64,000 nt of DNA from Curtobacterium sp. PhB115 (GTDB lineage: Bacteria > Actinomycetota > Actinomycetes > Actinomycetales > Microbacteriaceae): the NCBI RefSeq assembly GCF_003752025.1, contig NZ_RJKR01000006.1:221466-285465 (forward strand), in the 5' to 3' direction. This document shows positions 25,440 through 36,293 of the stretch, one piece after another (within the stretch, counting starts at the first letter, position 1; each line of letters opens with the position of its first letter). The notes under the pieces are model-generated. The model saw only the letters and a list, made by a program, of their open reading frames with translations. It had not been told where the DNA came from and ran no database searches. A program made the position numbers and the translations under genes.

Positions 25440-25451
25440 GCGCGTGCTCCC

Positions 25452-26846
25452 TTAGCCGATCCGCTCGGCGCGGCCGAAGATGCCCTGCGGCCGGAACAGC
25501 AGGATGAGGATGAGGATGACGAGGGCGGTGGCGTACTTGAAGTCACCGGGGAGCACGAGGTTCGTGAGCTCGACGACGACGCCGATGATCATCGACCCGA
25601 CCAGCGCGCCGTAGGCCGTACCGAGACCGCCGAGCGTGACCGAGGCGAACATGAGCAGGAGCAGCTGCAGGCCGGTCTGCCAGTTCACACCGTTCAGGAC
25701 CAGGCCGAGCATGACGCCGGACAGTCCTGCGAGGCCGGCGGCGAGCGTCCACACGAAGCGGATCACCCGGTCGACGTCGATGCCGGACGCCGCGGCGAGG
25801 GCCGGGTTGTCCGACACGGCGCGGGTCGCACGGCCGAAGCGCGTCTTCGCCAGGAACAGGCCGGTCGCGACGAGGACCACGAGCGCGATGCCCATCGCGA
25901 CGTAGGACTGCACGGTGAGGGTGACACCGGCGAACCGGATGGTCTCCGGGTTGCCCTGCTGGATGCGGACCGTCGAGGCACCGAAGAAGTACTGGAACGC
26001 GTACTGGGCGGCGATCGACAGACCGATCGTCACGATCATGAGCTGCGTGAGGCTGATCCGCTTGCGCCGGAGTGGCCGCCAGATCCCCGCGTCCTGCAGG
26101 TACCCGGTCGCCGCGCAGAGCAGGGTGACGACGATGCCGGTCACCCAGATGTTCCACCCGAGCTGGTTCGCGAACACGTAGGCCAGGAGCCCGCCGAGGG
26201 TGACCTGCTCGCCGTGCGAGAAGCTCGACAGCCCGGTGGTGCCGTAGATGAGCGAGAGGCCGATCGACGCCAGTGCGATGAGCAGGCCGAGCCGGATCCC
26301 GGAGGCGAACTGCTGCCAGGCCCGCTGGATGCTGACGCTCGACGTGTCGGCCGAGGTCGTCGCGCCCTTCTGGTCCGACAGCTGGAAGATCTGCCCGACG
26401 TTGGCGTTCAGCGCCGCCTGCACCTTTCGCTCGGCGTCGGCGGCGTTCGTCAGGTACTGGCCCTTCGGCAGGGTGTCCTGGTCGACGCTCACCGTGTACT
26501 CGCCGGCCTCGTCGACGCTGACCGACCAGCGGCCGTCGGCGTTCGTCGTGGCGGTCTCGGCGAAGGAGCCGGGGCCGGCGACGTCGACGTCGACGCCCTC
26601 GGCCGGTTCACGCTCGGAGTCGGTGATCGTGCCCTGGATGCACCCGTTCGTCGGGCTGACGGTGCACGCCTGACTGGTCGCCGGTGCCGACGTGGCACTG
26701 AAGGCCGGCAGGGTGACCGCCCAGTCGATCAGGAAGGTCGCCAGGAACGCGGCGACGAGCACGGCCGCCAGGACCGGTCGTCGCCGAGCCCGGCGGAGGC
26801 GGAACAGGCGCGGCTGCGCCCGTCCCGGAGGAGTGATGGATCCCAC
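25452..26846 (-). CDS. livH: Branched-chain amino acid ABC transporter permease LivH with an N-terminal extracytoplasmic beta domain
   Basis: 464 residues, about 150 longer than ordinary LivH. After an Arg-rich start and a membrane helix (residues 24-43), residues about 60-128 form a predicted carboxypeptidase-regulatory or CnaB-like beta-sandwich: two Cys (61, 69), GTITDSEREPAEGVDVDV, TNADGRWSVSV and EAGEYTVSV. A hinge leads to the standard permease from about residue 180 (LSLIYGTTGLSSFSHGEQV, EAA-like GRATRAVSDNPALAAASGI). The GTG at 26846 is preceded by GAGAGG, eight bases away, and decides against upstream starts. First gene of livHMGF. The beta domain should lie outside the membrane, but its role is unknown. 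Confidence 0.88.
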   Translation of the reverse strand: MGSITPPGRAQPRLFRLRRARRRPVLAAVLVAAFLATFLIDWAVTLPAFSATSAPATSQACTVSPTNGCIQGTITDSEREPAEGVDVDVAGPGSFAETATTNADGRWSVSVDEAGEYTVSVDQDTLPKGQYLTNAADAERKVQAALNANVGQIFQLSDQKGATTSADTSSVSIQRAWQQFASGIRLGLLIALASIGLSLIYGTTGLSSFSHGEQVTLGGLLAYVFANQLGWNIWVTGIVVTLLCAATGYLQDAGIWRPLRRKRISLTQLMIVTIGLSIAAQYAFQYFFGASTVRIQQGNPETIRFAGVTLTVQSYVAMGIALVVLVATGLFLAKTRFGRATRAVSDNPALAAASGIDVDRVIRFVWTLAAGLAGLSGVMLGLVLNGVNWQTGLQLLLLMFASVTLGGLGTAYGALVGSMIIGVVVELTNLVLPGDFKYATALVILILILLFRPQGIFGRAERIG

Positions 26847-26874
26847 GGAAGAGCCTCTCGTTCGGATGTCGAGG

Positions 26875-26917
26875 AACCTATGGGGATTGTGTGACACCCG
26901 TGTTTCCAACTCGTTCC
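26875..26917 (-). promoter_or_regulatory. livH promoter with GlnR-like pentamer array
   Basis: Read on the minus strand: GGAAC-N6-GAAAC-N6-GTCAC (26917-26891), ten bases, then TAGGTT (26880-26875) as the -10. Pentamers repeat every 11 bp. GTnAC-N6-GaAAC repeats are the known pattern of GlnR boxes in actinobacteria. A mirrored version with the same 10-base gap to the -10 stands before livK. Recognition by GlnR is inferred. Confidence 0.45.
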
Positions 26918-26994
26918 CGCTGTGAGTCGTGGCGCAACCGTGACGTCTGTGGAGGAACGGCGCGATCCGTTCCCCTGGGCGGAACGCGGAATAG

Positions 26995-28590
<1,596 letters not shown>

Positions 28591-28604
28591 CGCACCCCCA
28601 CGAG

Positions 28605-28634
28605 ACGCCCCCGCTCCCTCCGGAGCGGGGGCGT
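28605..28634 (+). terminator. Terminator of guaB
   Basis: ACGCCCCCGCTCC (28605-28617), loop CTCC, GGAGCGGGGGCGT (28622-28634): a perfect 13-bp stem 14 bases after the stop, followed by TCGTGCGTT. Confidence 0.85.
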
Positions 28635-28741
28635 TCGTGCGTTCCGTGGCTGACACCCGCCGTTCACGCCCGACCCCGATCCCTGATCCTCCGCACAGAA
28701 ACGATCACGGCTCGGTAACGAAACACTTTCCGTACCGCCCC

Positions 28742-28773
28742 GTCACACGGGCGAAACACCCGGACCCTACGTT
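28742..28773 (+). promoter_or_regulatory. livK promoter with GlnR-like motif
   Basis: GTCAC-N6-GAAAC (28742-28757) fits the GlnR half-box pattern GTnAC-N6-GaAAC exactly. Ten bases later is TACGTT (28768-28773), a good -10; the motif occupies the -35 position, as expected of an activator site. CGTAC stands one 11-bp step upstream. The mRNA leader would be about 65 bases to the ATG at 28846. Confidence 0.48.
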
Positions 28774-28845
28774 TCTCGACATCCAGTGGAGGCGCCGCAT
28801 TCACCCGAAGCGGCACAGCCTCCGCGCAGAGAAAGGGCTCCACGG

Positions 28846-30174
28846 ATGATCAGAACCACCCGTGCCACCACGGCACTGGCGTTGGCAGGCGCAGCAGCCG
28901 TCCTCCTCGCCGCGTGTTCCACCACCAGCGGTGCATCTCCCTCCAGCTCGGCGTCGAGCGATGCGAAGAAGGACCCGGCCGCGAGCTGCACGGCGCCGGA
29001 CACCCCCAGCACGGACGCGCTGAAGATCGGCACGATCCTGCCGCTCACCGGCTCGCTGGCGTATCTGAACCCGCCGGCGGAGTCCGGTGTCGGCCTGGCC
29101 GTCAAGGACATCAACGCGGCGGGTGGCGTGCTGGACAAGGACGTCACGATCGACCCCGCGACCGACTCGGGTGACAGCAACGACATGACCGTGTCGAGCT
29201 CCGCCGCGACGAAGCTCGTGAACGCCAAGGTCCCGGTCGCGATCGGTGCCGAGTCCTCGTCGGTGACGCTCAACGTCATCGACCAGCTCACCAGCAACTG
29301 CATCGTGGAGATCTCCCCCGCGAACACCGCGAGCGACCTCTCCGGCTACTCGTCGTACTACTACCGGACCGCTCCGCCGGACTCGGTGCAGGGTTCGGCG
29401 CTCGGGCAGCTCGTGACCGGTGACGGCAACGCGAAGGTCGCCTTCCTGGTGTTCAACGACACCTACGGCACCGGCCTCCGCAACTCCGTGCAGGCTGCGG
29501 TCGAGGCCTCCGGTGGCCAGGTCGTCTACGGCGGCAAGGGCGAGGGCGAGGAGTTCCCGCCCGGACAGACCACGTTCTCGTCCGAGGTGACGGCGGCACT
29601 CGCGGCGAAGCCCGACGCGATCGTCGTCCTGGCCTTCGACGAGACGAAGTCGATCATCCCCGAGCTCGTCTCGCAGGGGAACAAGGCGAAGATCTACATG
29701 TCCGACGGCAACACGGCGGACTACTCGAAGGACTTCGACAAGGGCACCCTCACCGGCGCCCAGGGCACCATCCCCGGTGCCTCGCCGAAGGACGACTTCA
29801 AGGAGCAGCTGTCCGCCTTCTACAAGGACTCGTCGGGCAAGACGCTCGCCGACTACTCGTACGCCGCGGAGTCCTACGACGCCACCGTCCTCGCCGCACT
29901 CGCTGCGGTGAAGGGCAAGGGCACCGACTCGGGCACGATCCAGGCCAACATGGCCGCGGTGTCGGGTGCTGACGGCGGCACCGAGTGCGCCACCTTCAAG
30001 GAGTGCGTCGCGCTCCTCGACGACGGCAAGGACATCCACTACACCGGCCCCTCCGGCATCGGACCGTTCGACGACAACAACGACCCGTCGAGCGCCTACA
30101 TCGGCATCTACAAGTTCGACGCCGACAACAAGCCGATCTACCAGAGCGCCATCCAGGGCGCGGTGAAGAAGTAA
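28846..30174 (+). CDS. livK: Branched-chain amino acid ABC transporter substrate-binding lipoprotein
   Basis: 442 residues. Signal peptide with lipobox LLAAC near residue 24, followed by a Ser/Thr-rich linker, then a type I periplasmic-binding fold (TLKIGTILPLTGSLAYLNPP-like start, GVGLAVKDINAAGG, AAESYDATVLAALAA at the C-terminal lobe). It should capture amino acids outside the membrane and deliver them to LivHM. The ATG at 28846 follows GAAAGGG. The gene is separated from livHMGF by guaB and read from the opposite strand. The substrate (Leu/Ile/Val or another amino acid or amide) cannot be told from sequence. Confidence 0.9.
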   Translation: MIRTTRATTALALAGAAAVLLAACSTTSGASPSSSASSDAKKDPAASCTAPDTPSTDALKIGTILPLTGSLAYLNPPAESGVGLAVKDINAAGGVLDKDVTIDPATDSGDSNDMTVSSSAATKLVNAKVPVAIGAESSSVTLNVIDQLTSNCIVEISPANTASDLSGYSSYYYRTAPPDSVQGSALGQLVTGDGNAKVAFLVFNDTYGTGLRNSVQAAVEASGGQVVYGGKGEGEEFPPGQTTFSSEVTAALAAKPDAIVVLAFDETKSIIPELVSQGNKAKIYMSDGNTADYSKDFDKGTLTGAQGTIPGASPKDDFKEQLSAFYKDSSGKTLADYSYAAESYDATVLAALAAVKGKGTDSGTIQANMAAVSGADGGTECATFKECVALLDDGKDIHYTGPSGIGPFDDNNDPSSAYIGIYKFDADNKPIYQSAIQGAVKK

Positions 30175-30204
30175 GGCTCCGGCCGAAGCTCCAGCACCAC
30201 TCGC

Positions 30205-30251
30205 GAAAGCGACAGTCCCCCGCGGAACTTCCGTGGGGGACTGTCGCTTTC
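30205..30251. terminator. Long hairpin terminator between livK and rarD
   Basis: GAAAGCGACAGTCCCCC (30205-30221) pairs perfectly with GGGGGACTGTCGCTTTC (30235-30251); the 13-base loop holds a further CGGAA/TTCCG pair. It lies between two convergent genes and can serve both. Confidence 0.8.
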
Positions 30252-30304
30252 ACGTGGGGGACGTGGACCGGCAGGCGCAGCCGGGAGGCCCGGGGCCGCG
30301 TCCG

Positions 30305-31267
30305 TCAGGCGGGCTCGGCCGGGGTGGGGGCGAACGTGCGGCGACGGGACGCCCGCGCAGCAGCGAACGAGTCCGCCGTCAGCACCACGAGCGCCAGCCA
30401 CACGATGCCGAAGCCGAACCAGCGCGCAGGCGACATCTCCTCGTGCTGCACCACGACCCCGACGAGCAGCTGCATCACCGGCGCGAGGTACTGCGTCAGG
30501 CCGAGCGTGGACAGGCTCACCCGGCGCGCCGAGGACGCGAACAGCAGGAGCGGCACCGCCGTCGCCGGCCCCGTCAGCACGGTGACGAGGACGTGCAGGC
30601 CGCCCTCGCTCGTGAACGTCACGCCGCCGCCGAGTCCCGTCGTGCCGAGGACGACCAGCGCGACCACCGCGATCGGCAGGAGCCACACGGTCTCGATCGT
30701 CAGGCCGCTCAGTGCGTCCACGGTCCCGCCGACACGCTTCTTCACCAGGCCGTAGAGCCCGAACGAGAACGCCAGCACGAGCGAGATCCACGGCACCTGG
30801 CCGTAGCCGACCGCGATGACGACGACCGCCACGATGCTGACGCCGACCGCGGCCCACTGCGCCGGCCGCAGCCGCTCGCGCAGCACCACGACGCCGAGCG
30901 CGATCGTGACGAGCGGGTTGATGAAGTAGCCGAGGGCGGCCTCGACGGTGTGGCCGGTGGTCGTCGCCAGGACGTACACCGTCCAGTTCACCAGGATGAG
31001 GACGGCCGCGAGCCCCATCACGAGCATCACCCGGCGCTGGGCCATCAGCGTGCGGGTGCGGAGCCAGGAGCGGGTGACGGCGATCGCGATCGCGCAGAAC
31101 ACCAGGCCGAAGACGATGCGCCAGGCGACGATCTCGAACGCGCCTGCGGGGGCCATCGCCGCGAAGAGCAGCGGCATGAGACCCCAGAGTCCGTACGCGA
31201 TGATCGCCTGGACCACGCCGACGGATGCCTCGCTGCGGACGGGACGCGTCGGACTCGGTTCACTCAC
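30305..31267 (-). CDS. rarD: EamA/RarD family transporter
   Basis: 320 residues, ten membrane helices, two EamA repeats. The N-terminal AYGLWGLMPLLFAAM and the AWRIVFGLVFC segment match RarD, a chloramphenicol-sensitive-type permease whose real substrate is unknown. WISLVLAFSFGLYGLVKK marks the start of the second repeat. It starts with GTG six bases after TAGGAT, a leaderless-type start without Shine-Dalgarno. Single gene. Confidence 0.88.
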   Translation of the reverse strand: MSEPSPTRPVRSEASVGVVQAIIAYGLWGLMPLLFAAMAPAGAFEIVAWRIVFGLVFCAIAIAVTRSWLRTRTLMAQRRVMLVMGLAAVLILVNWTVYVLATTTGHTVEAALGYFINPLVTIALGVVVLRERLRPAQWAAVGVSIVAVVVIAVGYGQVPWISLVLAFSFGLYGLVKKRVGGTVDALSGLTIETVWLLPIAVVALVVLGTTGLGGGVTFTSEGGLHVLVTVLTGPATAVPLLLFASSARRVSLSTLGLTQYLAPVMQLLVGVVVQHEEMSPARWFGFGIVWLALVVLTADSFAAARASRRRTFAPTPAEPA

Positions 31268-31335
31268 GGAACCATCCTAGGAACGACCCCCGACGCACCG
31301 GACGCACCACGGGCCTCCCGAACGCCGGCGACGCG

Positions 31336-31383
31336 ACGCACGCACGCACGCACGCACGCACGGACGCACGCACGCACGCACGC
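31336..31383. repeat. ACGC tetranucleotide tandem repeat
   Basis: About twelve ACGC units over 48 bases, broken once by a G for C change near 31363. It fills the rarD-groES gap together with degenerate flanking copies (ACGCACACCCGGACGCACG). Confidence 0.9.
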
Positions 31384-31405
31384 CGACGCACACCCGGACG
31401 CACGA

Positions 31406-31437
31406 ACGCCCCGCCGGCCAACAGGCCGACGGGGCGT
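31406..31437 (-). terminator. Terminator of groES
   Basis: ACGCCCCGCCGGCC (31406-31419), loop AACA, GGCCGACGGGGCGT (31424-31437); 14-bp stem with one mismatch, 19 bases beyond the groES stop. Confidence 0.75.
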
Positions 31438-31456
31438 CGCGAACCGAGTACTGGAC

Positions 31457-31753
31457 TCAGTGAACGATGACCGCGAGGACGTCGCGGGCCGACAGGACCA
31501 GCAGGTCCTCGCCCGAGTACTTGACCTCGGTTCCGCCGTACTTGGAGTAGATGACCTTGTCACCCACGGCGACGTCGAGCGGGACGCGGTTGCCGTTGTC
31601 GTCGATGCGACCCGGACCCACGGCGACGACCTCGCCCTCCTGGGGCTTCTCCTTCGCGGTGTCGGGGATGACCAGACCGGATGCAGTGGTCTGCTCCGCC
31701 TCGACCTGGCGGATGACGATGCGATCCTCGAGCGGCTTGATGCTGACGGCCAC
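31457..31753 (-). CDS. groES: Co-chaperonin GroES
   Basis: 98 residues, the standard length. Caps the GroEL folding chamber. N-terminal [19 protein letters not shown] with the mobile loop [19 protein letters not shown], and the core motif VVAVGPGR are intact. GTG start at 31753 with ribosome-binding site GAAGAGG. No groEL follows; it is transcribed alone and ends in its own terminator. Controlled by two CIRCE elements (31802-31874). Confidence 0.97.
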   Translation of the reverse strand: MAVSIKPLEDRIVIRQVEAEQTTASGLVIPDTAKEKPQEGEVVAVGPGRIDDNGNRVPLDVAVGDKVIYSKYGGTEVKYSGEDLLVLSARDVLAVIVH

Positions 31754-31801
31754 GGTGACCTCTTCTTTCTCGGTACGGACTCGGTACAGATGAAAACCGG
31801 G

Positions 31802-31874
31802 TTGGCACTACGCACAGGAGAGTGCCAACCCCAACTCTAGGGGGCCTCTGGCACTCGGTCAATCCGAGTGCCAG
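31802..31874 (-). promoter_or_regulatory. groES promoter with two CIRCE operators for HrcA
   Basis: CIRCE 1: TTGGCACTA-N9-GAGTGCCAA (31802-31828). CIRCE 2: CTGGCACTC-N9-GAGTGCCAG (31848-31874). On the minus strand the promoter is TTGACC (31862-31857), 17 bases, TAGAGT (31839-31834). CIRCE 2 thus covers the -35 and CIRCE 1 lies just after the transcription start. This is the heat-shock repressor HrcA arrangement, with doubled operator. Confidence 0.9.
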
Positions 31875-31913
31875 CAGATCGGGAGAACACCCAGCACCTG
31901 GGAGGATCGGAGG

Positions 31914-33104
31914 ATGGACGCCGCCGAACTCGCCGCACTGCTGACCCCCGACGGGATGGCCCTGCTCGACCGTACCCCCGGCGTCTCGGACGGCGGTGAG
32001 ATCGTCCGGGTGGTGTCACGCCTCCGCGCCGAGGGGCACGACCCGCGCCTCGTCGCCGCGGTCCTGACCCAGGCGAAGCTGCGACTGAAGGCCCGTGGCA
32101 AGTTCGGCGACTTCGCCGGACGCATGCTCTTCACCGAGGCCGGTCTCGAGCAGGCCACCCGGCTGCAGGTCGCCGCGCAGCACGCCGGACGCTTCGCCGC
32201 GGCCGGTGTGACCCGCGTTGCCGACCTGGGCTGCGGGATCGGTGGGGACGCACTCGCGATGGCGGCACTCGACCTCGACGTCACGGCGGTGGACCGCGAC
32301 GAGGTCACCGCGGCCGTCGCCACGCACAACCTCGCTCCGTGGCCGAACGCCCGGGTCGAACTGGGCGACGCAGCGACGTTCGACGTCTCCCGGGTCGACG
32401 GCATCTGGATGGACCCAGCCCGGCGGACGAGCGGCCACTCGGACACCCGCCGCCTCGCCGACCCGGACGACTGGTCGCCGTCGCTCGACACCGTGTTCGC
32501 CGCCGCCACCCGGACCCCGACCGGCGTGAAGCTCGGCCCCGGCATCGACCGCGACCTGATCCCGGACACGGCCGAGGCGCAGTGGACCTCCGTCGACCGC
32601 GAGGTCGTCGAGCTCGCGCTGTGGTTCGGCCCCCTCGCCCGGCCGGGGATCCGTCGCGCCGCGACCGTGATCGGTGCGCACGGCATCGCCGAGATGACGG
32701 GACCCGCCGACTCCGAGGACGCCGAGGTCGGCCCGCTCGGCGCCTACCTGTACGAGCCGGACGGCGCCGTCATCCGCGCACGCCTGATCGGGGACCTGGC
32801 ACGCACGCTCGACGGGCACATGCTCTCCGACGGCATCGCCTACGTGACCTCGGACCGAGCCGCCACGACGCCGTTCGCGCAGGGCTTCCGAGTGCTCGAC
32901 ACGATGCCGCTCGACGTCAAGCGGCTGTCAGCACGGCTCGCCGCAGACGGCATCGGCACCGTCGAGATCAAGAAGCGCGGCGTCGACGTCGATCCGGCAC
33001 AGTTCCGCAAGCGGCTGCGGCTGCGCGGGACCGGGCGCGTCACCCTCGTCCTCACCCGCCTGGAGGGACGTCACACCGCGATCCTGTGCGAGCGCCTCAG
33101 CTGA
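31914..33104 (+). CDS. SAM-dependent methyltransferase with THUMP-like domain
   Basis: 396 residues. Class I methyltransferase with SAM motif VADLGCGIGGDALAMA (about residue 101), motif DLDVTAVDRDE, and the catalytic-type IWMDPARRTSG (DPxR, like DPPY of N- or trimethylguanosine-synthase-like enzymes). The C-terminal 80 residues carry the THUMP-like end (GIGTVEIKKRGVDVDPAQFRK) found in this actinobacterial family. The substrate is probably RNA but not known. Its start is 40 bases from CIRCE 2, on the other strand; GGGAGG and GGAGG occur just upstream of the ATG. Its end overlaps the DUF4190 gene by eight bases. Confidence 0.82.
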   Translation: MDAAELAALLTPDGMALLDRTPGVSDGGEIVRVVSRLRAEGHDPRLVAAVLTQAKLRLKARGKFGDFAGRMLFTEAGLEQATRLQVAAQHAGRFAAAGVTRVADLGCGIGGDALAMAALDLDVTAVDRDEVTAAVATHNLAPWPNARVELGDAATFDVSRVDGIWMDPARRTSGHSDTRRLADPDDWSPSLDTVFAAATRTPTGVKLGPGIDRDLIPDTAEAQWTSVDREVVELALWFGPLARPGIRRAATVIGAHGIAEMTGPADSEDAEVGPLGAYLYEPDGAVIRARLIGDLARTLDGHMLSDGIAYVTSDRAATTPFAQGFRVLDTMPLDVKRLSARLAADGIGTVEIKKRGVDVDPAQFRKRLRLRGTGRVTLVLTRLEGRHTAILCERLS

Positions 33105-33843
33105 CGAAGGCGCCGGTTCCGGAGTCGTACCCGTAGTCGGAGTACGAGCTCTGGCCGACCGCGGCGAGGATGACGATGAAGACGATCCAGAGCAGCCAGA
33201 CGCCGGTCATCACCCAGCCGGCGATGATCCCGGTCAGGGCGAGCCCCCGGCCGGCCTCACCGCTCTGCTTGATCTTGCCGAGCGCGACGTGGCCGAGGAT
33301 CGCACCCGCGGGGCCGAGCGCGATGGCGATGAACCACATCGGGATCGCGGCGAGGCCGAACACGATCGACAGGATCGCGAGGGTGTTCGTCTTCGGGCGC
33401 TGCGCGTAGGGCTGGTACCCCGTCGAGCTGTAGGCACCGGCGTACGGGTTCTGCTGCTGGGGTGCCGCGTACGGGTTCGGCTGCTGCTGCGCGGCGTAGG
33501 GGTTCTGCTGCTGCGGAGCCGCGTACGGGTTCTGTGAGGCCTGGGGCGCCGCGTACGGGTTCGGCTGGGCAGCCTGGGGTGCCGCGTACGGGTTCTGCTG
33601 CTGCGGTTCACCGTACGGGTTCTGCTGCTGCGGTGCCGCGTACGGGTTCTGCGCCTGCTGGGGCTGCTGGTACGGGTTCTGCTGCTGGCCGTACGGGTTC
33701 TGCGGCGCCTCCGGAGCGGACGGAGCCTGCGGTGCATCGGGGTACTGCGGGGCATCCGGTGCGGGCGTGCCGTCCGGTTGTCCGGCCGCTGCCCCGTTCG
33801 GCGTCGTCTCGCCCGGCTTCGGCCACTCGTTCTGATCGGACAC
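33097..33843 (-). CDS. DUF4190 membrane protein with NPYAAPQQ repeats
   Basis: 248 residues from a GTG at 33843 with ribosome-binding site GAGGGG. Residues 1-45 are polar/Pro-rich; residues about 50-140 are a repeat domain of QNPYAAPQQ units (some 14 copies of NPY). The C-terminal 100 residues form the DUF4190 domain: two membrane helices (TLAILSIVFGLAAIPMWFI; AGWVMTGVWLLWIVFIVIL) and the GHVALGKIKQSGEAGRGLAL motif between them. The repeat domain is cytoplasmic or exposed; the function is unknown. Upstream ATG at 34011 would read through repeat DNA and is unlikely. Confidence 0.83.
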   Translation of the reverse strand: MSDQNEWPKPGETTPNGAAAGQPDGTPAPDAPQYPDAPQAPSAPEAPQNPYGQQQNPYQQPQQAQNPYAAPQQQNPYGEPQQQNPYAAPQAAQPNPYAAPQASQNPYAAPQQQNPYAAQQQPNPYAAPQQQNPYAGAYSSTGYQPYAQRPKTNTLAILSIVFGLAAIPMWFIAIALGPAGAILGHVALGKIKQSGEAGRGLALTGIIAGWVMTGVWLLWIVFIVILAAVGQSSYSDYGYDSGTGAFVS

Positions 33844-33903
33844 CGTCCACCCCTCTCGGGCGTCCGGTCTCTCCGACGCCCGTGTGAATCCTCCCACAGG
33901 CTC

Positions 33904-34006
33904 CCGACGCCCGACCGGCGCGGGGCCGACGCCCGACCGGCGCGGGGCCGACGCCCGACCAGCGCGGCCCGACGCCCGACCGACCAGCGCGACCCGACGC
34001 CCGAAC
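33904..34006. repeat. Tandem CCGACGCCCGACC repeats
   Basis: CCGACGCCCG starts at 33904, 33926, 33948, 33969 and 33994, giving five units of 21-25 bp between the DUF4190 start and the tsaD end. No gene or clear terminator is seen here. Confidence 0.8.
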
Positions 34007-34024
34007 GGCAACGGCCCGTCCGAC

Positions 34025-35066
<1,042 letters not shown>

Positions 35067-35080
<14 letters not shown>

Positions 35081-35618
35081 CGAGCGCCTCCTGTCCGATC
35101 GGTCCGACTCCCGAGGTCGCCGCCGACGACGGGGCGGCTTCGGCCAGCTCCGCCCGCATCACCAACGCGTCGACGCCGTCCGGCTGGTAGTAGCGGGGCC
35201 GGGTCGCGATGTGCTCGAACCCGAACGCCGTGTACATCGTCTGCGCGACCGGGTTGTCGGCGCGGACCTCGAGGAAGACCTCGTGCACGCCGCGACGACG
35301 CGCTTCGTCGAGGAGTTCCGTGAACAGCACCCGGCCGAGTCCGTGCCCGCGCTGCTCGGCCGCGACGGCGATGGTCTGCACGTCGGCGACCGGGTTGCCC
35401 GCGAGCGAGGACAGCCCGGCGTACCCGACGACCGTCGGTGCGGCGGACTCGTCGACGGTCTCGATGACGATGTAGTACCCGTGCGGGGAGTACAGCTCAC
35501 CCGACATCTGCGACGCCGACCACGCATCGGTCGGGAACGAGACGTGCTCGAGCCACATGATGTCGTCGAGGTCCTGCGGGTGTGCCCGCCGCAGGCGGAA
35601 GCCGTCCGGCAGGCTCAC
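35067..35618 (-). CDS. rimI: Ribosomal protein alanine N-acetyltransferase RimI-like
   Basis: 183 residues. GNAT fold with acetyl-CoA loop [14 protein letters not shown] (Q-R-G-H-G), the [19 protein letters not shown] block and Y-Y-Q-P-D, all matching RimI of S18/N-terminal acetylation. The last 25 residues ([14 protein letters not shown]) are a disordered addition. GTG start overlaps the tsaB stop (GTGA) and its end overlaps tsaD. In actinobacteria rimI is often embedded in the tsa cluster, as here. Confidence 0.92.
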
Positions 35619-36250
35619 TGCTTCACCCGCTTCGGCGCACCCGGCACCGTGACGTCGGGATCCCGCAGGTACAGGGGCGTGTCCTGGTCGAACCGCGCGC
35701 CGGACGCGAGCCGGTCCGCGGCGAGTGATCCGAGCCTCCAGGCAGGGATGGACAGGGCCGTCACGCGGTCCCAGCCCACCGCTCCGGGCCGGGAGGCACG
35801 GATCACGTCGTCGAGATCGGCGGGCTTCGCGAGACCCGGACCTGCAACGCGGGTGCCGGTCTCGTCGTACGCGCTCCAGTAGACCTCGCGCCGGCGTGCG
35901 TCCGTCAGGACGACGAACGGGCCGTCCTGCCCGCCCGCGCGGTGATCGGCGGCGACGGCGTCGTGGCTGACCAGGGGGAGGACGGGGACGTCGATGGCTG
36001 CGGCGAAGGTGCGGGCGGCGGCGATCCCGACGCGCAGGCCGGTGAACGGGCCGGGGCCCATGCCGGCGACCACGCCCGTGACGTCGGCGCCGGTGATGCC
36101 CGCTTCGGCGAGGACCTCGGCCAGGAACGGGCCGATCACTTCGGCGTGCCGACGGCTGTCCTCGGTGTCGCGGGTCGCGAGGGCTCGGCCGGTGGCCGGG
36201 TCGACGACGGCGACGGAGGTCCCGGCGGAGGTGTCGATGGCGAGCAGCAC
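35615..36250 (-). CDS. tsaB: tRNA threonylcarbamoyladenosine synthesis protein TsaB
   Basis: 211 residues from a GTG at 36250. Partner and activator of TsaD. N-terminal LLAIDTSAGTSVAVVD and the GMGPGPFTGLRVG motif identify it. Despite sitting after tsaE it has its own signal: TACGAT (36257-36262 on the minus strand) exactly six bases before the GTG, with no Shine-Dalgarno, suggesting an internal leaderless promoter for tsaB-rimI-tsaD. A 43-base gap separates it from tsaE. Confidence 0.92.
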   Translation of the reverse strand: MLLAIDTSAGTSVAVVDPATGRALATRDTEDSRRHAEVIGPFLAEVLAEAGITGADVTGVVAGMGPGPFTGLRVGIAAARTFAAAIDVPVLPLVSHDAVAADHRAGGQDGPFVVLTDARRREVYWSAYDETGTRVAGPGLAKPADLDDVIRASRPGAVGWDRVTALSIPAWRLGSLAADRLASGARFDQDTPLYLRDPDVTVPGAPKRVKQ

Positions 36251-36293
36251 CCGTCCATCGTAGGCGTGCCCGTCGAGGCCGCGAGGCCCGCTG

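Noticed and set aside
28696..28741. GTAAC-N6-CTTTC near 28715 as a second GlnR site before livK
   Set aside because: It is out of the 11-bp phase (27 bp from GTCAC) and its second half does not match GAAAC.
31336..31383. CRISPR-like or spacer array at the ACGC repeat
   Set aside because: Units are four bases with no spacers; it is a simple microsatellite.
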